A DNA stretch of 64,000 nt from Pandoraea pneumonica (GTDB lineage: Bacteria > Pseudomonadota > Gammaproteobacteria > Burkholderiales > Burkholderiaceae): NCBI RefSeq assembly GCF_902459645.1, contig NZ_CABPSK010000001.1, positions 1,178,001-1,242,000 of the forward strand. Reading direction: 5' to 3'. A program made the translations under genes and the position numbers. Of the stretch, positions 57,025 through 64,000 are shown piece after piece. The notes under the pieces were generated by a model that ran no database searches, was not told the origin of the DNA, and worked only from the letters and a program-made list of their open reading frames with translations. The stretch's first letter is position 1. Each line of letters opens with the position of its first letter.

Positions 57025-58608
57025 TTATTCCCACTCAATCGTCGCAGGCGGCTTGCCCGAGATGTCATAAACAACTCGGTTCAGACCACGCACTTCGTTG
57101 ATGATGCGGTTCGATACCTTGCCGAGCAGGTCGTGCGGCAGGTGCGCCCAGTGGGCCGTCATGAAGTCTTGCGTTTGGACCGCGCGCAGTGCCACAACCC
57201 ACTCATACGTGCGGCCATCGCCCATCACGCCCACGCTCTTGACCGGCAGGAACACGGCGAACGCTTGGCTCGTCAGTTCATACCAAGTCTTGCCGCTGTT
57301 CGGCTCGACCGTGTTGCGCAGTTCTTCAATGAAAATCGCATCCGCACGGCGCAGCAACTCAGCGTATTCGAACTTCACTTCGCCCAGAATACGCACGCCC
57401 AGACCCGGGCCCGGGAACGGATGGCGATACACCATATCGTGCGGCAGACCCAGCGCCACACCCAGCTCACGCACTTCATCCTTGAACAGGTCGCGCAGCG
57501 GTTCCAACAGCTTCAGACCCAGCGTCTCCGGCAGACCGCCCACGTTGTGGTGGCTCTTGATCGTCGTCGCCTTCTTCGTCTTTGCGCCGCCCGACTCGAT
57601 CACGTCCGGATAGATCGTGCCCTGTGCCAGCCACTTCGCATTCTTCAGCTTCTTCGCTTCCGCCTGGAACACTTCCACGAACTCGCGGCCGATGATCTTG
57701 CGCTTCTGCTCCGGATCGGTCACGCCCTTCAAGTGACCCATGAACTGCTCCGAAGCGTCCACGTGCACCACCTTCGCGTGCAGACGGCCCTGGAACATCT
57801 CCATCACCATCTGGCCTTCGTTCAAACGCAGCAGACCGTGATCGACAAACACGCACGTCAGCTGATCGCCAATCGCGCGGTGAATCAGCGCCGCCGCGAC
57901 GCTCGAATCGACACCGCCCGACAGACCCAGAATCACTTCCTCATCGCCCACTTGCTCGCGAATGGCCTTCACGGCCTCTTCGATGTGGTCGCGCATGATC
58001 CAATCCGGCTTCGCACCCGCGATCTGGAGCACAAAGCGCTCCAGCAGCTCGCGGCCCTTCACGGTGTGCGTGACTTCCGGGTGGAACTGCACCGCGTAGT
58101 AGTTGCGCGACACGTCGGCAATACCCGCGATCGGGCAGCTCGGCGTCGATGCCATCAGCTCGAAGCCCGGCGGCAGCGCCGTGACCTTGTCGCCGTGGCT
58201 CATCCACACCTTGAGCATGCCGTGGCCTTCGGCCGTCCGGAAATCCTCGATCCCTTCGAGCAGCGGCGTATGCGCATGCGCACGCACTTCCGCGTAACCG
58301 AATTCACGATGATCGCTGGCTTCGACCTGACCGCCCAACTGCACCGTCATCGCGAACATGCCGTAGCAAATGCCCAGCACCGGCACGCCCAGATCCCAAA
58401 CGGCCTGCGGCGCGCGCAGATCCTGATCTTCGTACGTGCTCGCATGGCTGCCCGACAGAATGACGGCCTTCGGATTGAATTCACGAATGAATTCGTCCGT
58501 CACGTCGTTCGGGTGAATCTCGCAGTAGACGTGCGCTTCGCGAACGCGGCGTCCGATGAGCTGGGTGACTTGCGAGCCGAAGTCAAGAATGAGGATTTTG
58601 TCGTGCAT
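57025..58608 (-). CDS. guaA: GMP synthase (glutamine-hydrolysing)
   Basis: A 527-residue enzyme that aminates XMP to GMP. The class I glutamine amidotransferase domain (1-200) starts [20 protein letters not shown] and has the nucleophile Cys81 in [10 protein letters not shown] and a FHPEVTHT His/Glu pair near 180. The ATP pyrophosphatase domain has the P-loop [14 protein letters not shown] near 227. The C-terminal dimerisation domain ends [10 protein letters not shown], as in the family. ATG 58608 lies inside the 3' end of the preceding membrane-protein gene (26-bp overlap). Confidence 0.97.
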   Translation of the reverse strand: MHDKILILDFGSQVTQLIGRRVREAHVYCEIHPNDVTDEFIREFNPKAVILSGSHASTYEDQDLRAPQAVWDLGVPVLGICYGMFAMTVQLGGQVEASDHREFGYAEVRAHAHTPLLEGIEDFRTAEGHGMLKVWMSHGDKVTALPPGFELMASTPSCPIAGIADVSRNYYAVQFHPEVTHTVKGRELLERFVLQIAGAKPDWIMRDHIEEAVKAIREQVGDEEVILGLSGGVDSSVAAALIHRAIGDQLTCVFVDHGLLRLNEGQMVMEMFQGRLHAKVVHVDASEQFMGHLKGVTDPEQKRKIIGREFVEVFQAEAKKLKNAKWLAQGTIYPDVIESGGAKTKKATTIKSHHNVGGLPETLGLKLLEPLRDLFKDEVRELGVALGLPHDMVYRHPFPGPGLGVRILGEVKFEYAELLRRADAIFIEELRNTVEPNSGKTWYELTSQAFAVFLPVKSVGVMGDGRTYEWVVALRAVQTQDFMTAHWAHLPHDLLGKVSNRIINEVRGLNRVVYDISGKPPATIEWE

Positions 58609-59290
58609 CGTGAGGTACGGATGAAGTGGATTCGTTGGACGTCGGCGCCGTGGCGGAAGGCACGGGCGTGACAATGCCGGTGGCGCCCACAGGCGCGACC
58701 GGCGTGGCGGGGTTGGAGCCACCGTGAGGCGTCTCCATGCGCGGCTCAGCGCGCGTGCCTCGGGCCTCATCGGCCCGGGCATCGGGGTAGTCGTACTGAG
58801 CGGTGTCGCGGGCATCGCGTAAATCACGCCGTGCGCCGTCGGTCACGACGCCGCCACGCACCCGCTCATTGGACTGCTGTGCCGCCTTCACACGCTCTTT
58901 CGTGCGTACGCTGGAGGCCAGCTTGACGAGAATTGCGCCAATCACGAGCAACACGCCCCCCAGCGCTGGCATCAACAACTTGCCACCACCGGTGACGGGC
59001 AACTGCCCGGAAATCAGCCAGCCCAGCACGAACGCACCGATGACCCAGTTGATATGCCCCGTCACTTTCGCAACGGTGGACGTCAACTGGCCATTCACGG
59101 TGGCGTGCCATTGCAGCCAGGCCACACCGATGAATGCCACGCCAAGCGCCTGCGCATAAAGCACGGGCGATGGCGCAGGCACCTCGATGGCTGCATACAG
59201 CGAGGACCAGAACGACGCAATCAACAGCACGCCAAGTGCCAGATTCAACGCCGCATCGAGGAACAGTACCGTACGCAACATGGCCTTCAT
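58583..59290 (-). CDS. Four-helix membrane protein between guaB and guaA
   Basis: A 235-residue protein. Four hydrophobic segments fill residues 5-120 (for example [20 protein letters not shown] and [20 protein letters not shown]), and residues 125-235 form a polar, Pro/Ser/Thr-rich probably cytosolic tail. I do not recognise a family with certainty. It starts six bases after guaB with GGAG nine bases upstream of ATG 59290, and it overlaps guaA. It must be co-transcribed with both, yet nothing in it suggests purine metabolism. Confidence 0.75.
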   Translation of the reverse strand: MKAMLRTVLFLDAALNLALGVLLIASFWSSLYAAIEVPAPSPVLYAQALGVAFIGVAWLQWHATVNGQLTSTVAKVTGHINWVIGAFVLGWLISGQLPVTGGGKLLMPALGGVLLVIGAILVKLASSVRTKERVKAAQQSNERVRGGVVTDGARRDLRDARDTAQYDYPDARADEARGTRAEPRMETPHGGSNPATPVAPVGATGIVTPVPSATAPTSNESTSSVPHDARQNPHS

Positions 59291-59296
59291 GGGCAA

Positions 59297-60784
<1,488 letters not shown>

Positions 60785-60948
60785 TTATACAGAAATCGCG
60801 CGCGGGATGGCACGTCTACCCCATATGTCAAGGGGCTTTTTCCCCGATCAAATGCCAACGCCCGCCGACTGCCGGATTCCACAATCGGCGCCCGCAAGCC
60901 CCATGCTATTCTTGCGCCCTCTCGGATGGTACGAATCACGCGAATTTC

Positions 60949-61878
60949 ATGGGCCAAGGCATTTCTTTCGGACTGGCGGCAGGCGCCCTGTGGGGACTGG
61001 TGTTTCTCGCCCCCCGCCTGCTCCCCGGCTTCTCTCCCCTGGAATTGTCGGCCGCGCGCTACGTGCTCTACGGCCTCGTATCGGCGCTGCTGCTCGCCCC
61101 GCTTTGGACGCGCCTGCGACATTCGGTCACGGGCAACGACTGGCGGGCGCTCTTCCGCCTGAGTTTGGTCGGAAATCTGATTTATTACCTTTTTCTGGCC
61201 GGTGCCGTGCAAATGGCCGGTATTGCCCCGGCCTCACTGATCGTTGGCGTACTGCCCGTGACGGTGACGCTGGTCGGCAGCCGCGATCACGGCGCCCTGC
61301 CCCTGTCGAGGCTCGCAGGCCCGCTGGCGCTGGTGGCCGCAGGCATCGTCTGCATCAATGTGGATGTGTTTGCGCATGCGTCGGCCAGCGGTGGCGACTG
61401 GCGGCTTACGCTGCTCGGTATTCTCTGTGCCGTCGGCGCGCTGGTGAGTTGGACGTGGTATGCGGTCGCGAATGCACGCTATCTGGCTCGATTCGGCCAT
61501 TTCACCAGTCAGGAATGGTCGCTGCTGACGGGGGTGGCCACCGGCGTGTTGGCGCTCGTGCTGGCCGTGCCTGCGGTGCTGCTGCCGCACCCGGTGGCCG
61601 CCGACGTGCCACGCGACTGGCAGATGTTCATCATCGTGAACATTGCCGTGGCGATTGGTGCCTCGACCATCGGGAATGCCTTTTGGAACGCGGCCAGCCG
61701 ACGTCTGCCACTTACGCTGTCCGGTCAGATGATCGTGTTTGAAACGCTGTTTGCGTTGGTCTACGGCTTCATCTACGAGCACCGGCTGCCGCGTTTGCTG
61801 GAATTGGCGGCCGTTGTCCTGCTGCTGGCCGGGGTGAGCGCGTCCGTGCGGCTGCATGCTCGGGGTTCCGCGCACTGA
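60949..61878 (+). CDS. EamA/DMT family transporter
   Basis: A 309-residue inner-membrane transporter with about ten segments in two EamA repeats. The first starts FGLAAGALWGLVFLAPRLLP near residue 7, and the second around 150 (LLGILCAVGALVSWTWYAVA). The family exports amino acids and other metabolites. It is divergent from guaB and convergent with the ratB gene. Substrate unknown. Confidence 0.88.
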   Translation: MGQGISFGLAAGALWGLVFLAPRLLPGFSPLELSAARYVLYGLVSALLLAPLWTRLRHSVTGNDWRALFRLSLVGNLIYYLFLAGAVQMAGIAPASLIVGVLPVTVTLVGSRDHGALPLSRLAGPLALVAAGIVCINVDVFAHASASGGDWRLTLLGILCAVGALVSWTWYAVANARYLARFGHFTSQEWSLLTGVATGVLALVLAVPAVLLPHPVAADVPRDWQMFIIVNIAVAIGASTIGNAFWNAASRRLPLTLSGQMIVFETLFALVYGFIYEHRLPRLLELAAVVLLLAGVSASVRLHARGSAH

Positions 61879-61965
61879 AAACTACGGCGCTCGGGCACCG
61901 ATGCCCCGCCCCTCGCGTACCCGCGCACTGATTGGCGGGCAGCGAAGCTAGCCGGACGCCCTGAT

Positions 61966-62301
61966 TTAGCTGCCGCGGCGGCTGCCGAGCCACTTCTGGC
62001 CTTCCCGGCTGCCTTCGTTGCGAACTTTATCGACACGCCGCTGACGGGCGAGCTTCGGATCGGCCTTGAGCGGACGGTAAATCTCCACACGATCCCCGGA
62101 GTGCACCGCGGCATCGAGCGCGCGCACTTTGCCGAACACACCGGCTTTCATGCGCGAGAGATCCAACTCGGGGAATTTTTGCAGCAGACCGCTGCGCTCG
62201 ATGGCCTCGCCCACCGTCGCGCCCTGCGGCAACGTCAGCGCAACGATCGTTTGCGCATTGGGCAGCGCGTAGCAAACTTCGACGGAGAGCTCAGCTGACA
62301 T
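61966..62301 (-). CDS. ratB: RnfH family ubiquitin-fold protein
   Basis: A 111-residue beta-grasp protein of the RnfH/UPF0125 family. It has VEVCYALPNAQTIVALTLPQ near residue 7, GLLQKFPELDLSR near 38 and DRVEIYRPLKADPKLARQRR near 69, all diagnostic. In many proteobacteria it is paired with ratA next to smpB, as here. It overlaps the ratA stop by 11 bp. Molecular function is not established. Confidence 0.92.
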   Translation of the reverse strand: MSAELSVEVCYALPNAQTIVALTLPQGATVGEAIERSGLLQKFPELDLSRMKAGVFGKVRALDAAVHSGDRVEIYRPLKADPKLARQRRVDKVRNEGSREGQKWLGSRRGS

Positions 62302-62725
62302 AAACCGCCTCCGCGCGTTTGACGAAAGCGTCGACGAAGGTGTTCGCGATATGGCTGAAGACAGGGCCGATGACCTTTTCGAGCAGGAAATTCGCAAACT
62401 CGTAGTGCAAACCGAACTCGATCTTGCAGGCGTTCTCGCGCAGCGGCGTGAATTTCCACGTCCCGTGAAAACGCTTGAAAGGCCCCTCGACGAAGGTCAT
62501 CTGAATGGAGTGCGGACGCTCCTGAATATTGCGCGTCGCGAATGAGTGCTTGAGCCCCTTGAAGTCGATGATCAGCGACGCCTCCATGCTGTGCTCGTCC
62601 TGATGCCGAATGTCGACACCGCCGCACCAAGGCAGAAATTTGGGGTAATCGGCGACATTGGTCACCAGATCGTACATTTGCTCGGCAGAGAAATGCACGA
62701 GAACGGTTTTGCTGACTTCGGCCAT
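62291..62725 (-). CDS. ratA: RatA / COQ10-like START-domain protein
   Basis: A 144-residue START/polyketide-cyclase-fold protein. It begins VSKTVLVHFSAEQMYDLVTN, and the family core VADYPKFLPWCGG is near residue 24. FVEGPFKRFHGTWKFTP near 77 and EFANFLLEKVIGPVFSHIA near 108 follow. The group includes eukaryotic COQ10, a ubiquinone-binding protein, and E. coli RatA, reported as a toxin that blocks ribosome subunit joining. Which role applies here is not decided. It is divergent from smpB. Confidence 0.92.
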   Translation of the reverse strand: MAEVSKTVLVHFSAEQMYDLVTNVADYPKFLPWCGGVDIRHQDEHSMEASLIIDFKGLKHSFATRNIQERPHSIQMTFVEGPFKRFHGTWKFTPLRENACKIEFGLHYEFANFLLEKVIGPVFSHIANTFVDAFVKRAEAVYVS

Positions 62726-62824
62726 CGTCTGTCGGGCAAGGTGTGCGTATGCGCGAAGCGTATCGAATCAAAATCAGAATCGGTACGTATGCGTCGTGGG
62801 CCGCCCCTCGCCGAGACTCTTTGT

Positions 62825-62840
62825 TAAAATCGCTATTTTA
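62825..62840. promoter_or_regulatory. Palindromic -10-like element between ratA and smpB
   Basis: TAAAAT-CGCT-ATTTTA is a perfect inverted repeat that offers a TAAAAT -10 hexamer on both strands of the divergent gap. No strong -35 elements are seen. Confidence 0.5.
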
Positions 62841-62887
62841 CCCGAGCCCGACTCACCGAGTCCGACCAAGTTACCCGCCAAGGATCC

Positions 62888-63346
62888 ATGAGCATCATTG
62901 ACAACAAGAAAGCCTTCTTCGACTACTTCATCGAGGAGCGATACGAAGCCGGGATCGTGCTCGAAGGATGGGAAGTCAAGGCGATTCGCGCCGGGCGGGC
63001 GCAGATCAAGGAAGGCTACGTCGTCGTCAAGCACGGCGAAATCTTTTTGATCGGGGCCAACATCAGCCCGTTACAGACGGCCTCCACGCACATCAAGCCC
63101 GACCCCGTTCGCACGCGCAAACTCCTGCTCAAAGCCGACGAGATCAAGAAACTCATCGGCAAAGTCGAGCAGCGCGGCTACACGCTCGTGCCCCTGAACT
63201 TTCACTACAGCAAAGGTCTCGTGAAATGCGAGATCGGACTGGGCAAGGGCAAGAAGCAGCACGACAAGCGCGAGACCGAGAAGCAGCGCGACTGGGATCG
63301 CGAGAAAGCCCGCCTGATGCGTACGCCGACGCCTGCGCGCGATTGA
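62888..63346 (+). CDS. smpB: SsrA-binding protein
   Basis: A 152-residue tmRNA-binding protein needed for trans-translation of stalled ribosomes. It starts [20 protein letters not shown] and has [20 protein letters not shown] near residue 22, [20 protein letters not shown] near 80, and the basic C-terminal tail [20 protein letters not shown] near 118. The tmRNA gene itself is not in the window. Its divergence from ratA-ratB is a widely conserved arrangement. Confidence 0.97.
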   Translation: MSIIDNKKAFFDYFIEERYEAGIVLEGWEVKAIRAGRAQIKEGYVVVKHGEIFLIGANISPLQTASTHIKPDPVRTRKLLLKADEIKKLIGKVEQRGYTLVPLNFHYSKGLVKCEIGLGKGKKQHDKRETEKQRDWDREKARLMRTPTPARD

Positions 63347-63387
63347 GCAAGACCCCGCCCCCTTCTGCGAAAACATCCGCACCAAAG

Positions 63388-63412
63388 AAAAACGGCCCCT
63401 AGGGGCCGTTTT
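63388..63412. terminator. Bidirectional terminator of smpB and the stomatin-like gene
   Basis: A 24-base perfect palindrome (AAAACGGCCCCT and its complement, 63389-63412) gives a GC stem with T-tracts on both strands, between two convergent genes. Confidence 0.88.
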
Positions 63413-63472
63413 CGTTTTCACTCGCGTGCGCGTATCAGCGTATGTGAGCGTCCCAGCATGTGACGGTGAAAA

Positions 63473-64000
63473 TCAGCGGCGAACGTTGGAGCCGCCAAAG
63501 CCCGCGACCCCGCCCGAACCACCCGAACCGCTAGCGCCACCGCTGCCACCCGAGCCACCGGTCGTGCCGCCTTCTGTACCACGCACGATCTTGAGCGCCG
63601 ACGCGATCATGCCGCTCATGTCCGTGAGGTTGCCCGGCACGATCAACGTGTTGTTGGTCTTGGCGAGTTTGCTGAAGGCGTCGACGTATTGCTCGGCCAC
63701 CTTGAGGTTCACCGCTTCCATCCCCCCCTGCGTCTGAATGGCCGTCGCAATCTTGTGGATGGCTTCGGCATTGGCCTCGGCCACCGCGAGAATTGCCGAC
63801 GCTTCACCCTGCGCCTGATTGATCGCGGCCTGCCGCTCGCCTTCCGACTTCTGAATGGCCGCTTCCCGTGCGCCCGAAGCGAGGTTGATCTGCTCCTGCT
63901 TCTTACCTTCCGACGCCGCAATCAGCGCGCGCTTTTCACGCTCTGCCGTGATCTGCGCCTGCATGGCGTGCAGAATTTCCTTAGGCGGAGTGAGATCTTT
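63473..64000 (-). CDS. Stomatin/prohibitin (SPFH, QmcA-like) protein, 3' part
   Basis: The C-terminal 175 codons of an SPFH-domain membrane protein; the 5' part lies beyond base 64000. The frame is open to the window edge, and KDLTPPKEILHAMQAQITAE split around the edge is the hallmark junction of QmcA/YbbK-type proteins. A long Ala/Glu-rich coiled coil follows (AEREKRALIAASEGKKQEQI onward). The C-terminal tail is a Gly/Ser-rich run ending FGGSNVRR. Such proteins form membrane-attached rings with NfeD-like partners. An NfeD gene is not seen downstream and may lie beyond the window. Confidence 0.87.
   Translation of the reverse strand, partial: KDLTPPKEILHAMQAQITAEREKRALIAASEGKKQEQINLASGAREAAIQKSEGERQAAINQAQGEASAILAVAEANAEAIHKIATAIQTQGGMEAVNLKVAEQYVDAFSKLAKTNNTLIVPGNLTDMSGMIASALKIVRGTEGGTTGGSGGSGGASGSGGSGGVAGFGGSNVRR

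Noticed and set aside
57133-58671. A 512-codon open frame antisense to guaA
   Set aside because: Fully covered by the clear guaA gene; composition is that of a shadow frame.

Overview
The window is dense, high-GC proteobacterial chromosome. Its gene content and protein sequences fit Burkholderiaceae, most likely a Pandoraea-like organism; this genus guess is inference from overall protein character, not from a marker gene. I see no rRNA or tRNA gene, insertion sequence, integrase, prophage gene or CRISPR array, so it reads as ordinary core/accessory chromosome rather than a mobile island.

Layout. 0-5 kb: an HU-type DNA-binding protein, a CHAD-domain protein, and a divergent heavy-metal P-type ATPase / MerR-type regulator pair with a textbook 19-bp-spacer promoter. 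5-15 kb: a sulfide:quinone-reductase-like flavoprotein, an EAL protein followed in the same frame by a membrane GGDEF protein, an outer-membrane phospholipase A, a small EamA protein, a DUF1289 protein, an aldehyde dehydrogenase, a YbiT-type ABC-F ATPase and a secreted cupin. 16-37 kb: a large purine/urate salvage and degradation region. It holds a BMP-type nucleoside ABC transporter (ATPase, two permeases, lipoprotein), a LysR regulator, an 8-oxoguanine deaminase coupled to an NCS2 permease, then uraH, puuD (membrane urate oxidase with a cytochrome c tail), uraD, puuE, alc and allA. Together these would take 8-oxoguanine or urate to glyoxylate and urea. Lodged inside this region (29.0-33.3 kb) is a complete four-gene Anbu operon: an ancestral proteasome-like peptidase with transglutaminase, alpha-E and circularly permuted ATP-grasp partners. 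A MATE transporter lies beside it.

37-47.6 kb: LD-carboxypeptidase and tadA (overlapping), a citrate/tricarballylate-type MFS transporter, an aldo/keto reductase, a GntR regulator with two near-identical upstream palindromes, an orphan ParB-like protein, a Lon-N-domain protein, a LysR/MFS divergent pair, and small VOC, GyrI-like and hypothetical proteins. 47.6-53.3 kb: a FUSC / DUF1656 / HlyD / NodT-type tripartite efflux operon preceded by a LysR regulator. 53.3-57 kb: a second LysR divergent from a short-chain dehydrogenase that lacks the usual Tyr-Lys catalytic pair, a secreted alpha/beta hydrolase and a DEDDh exonuclease. 57-64 kb: guaB, a small membrane protein and guaA in a row (de novo GMP synthesis), an EamA transporter, the conserved ratA-ratB / smpB divergent block, and the 3' part of a QmcA-like stomatin/prohibitin gene cut by the window edge.

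The most interesting items are the Anbu operon embedded in the urate locus, the catalytically odd SDR, the 10-C homopolymer inside a possible upstream ORF coupled to the cupin gene, the orphan ParB-like protein, and an ECF-sigma-like promoter in a 528-bp gap with no clear gene behind it.
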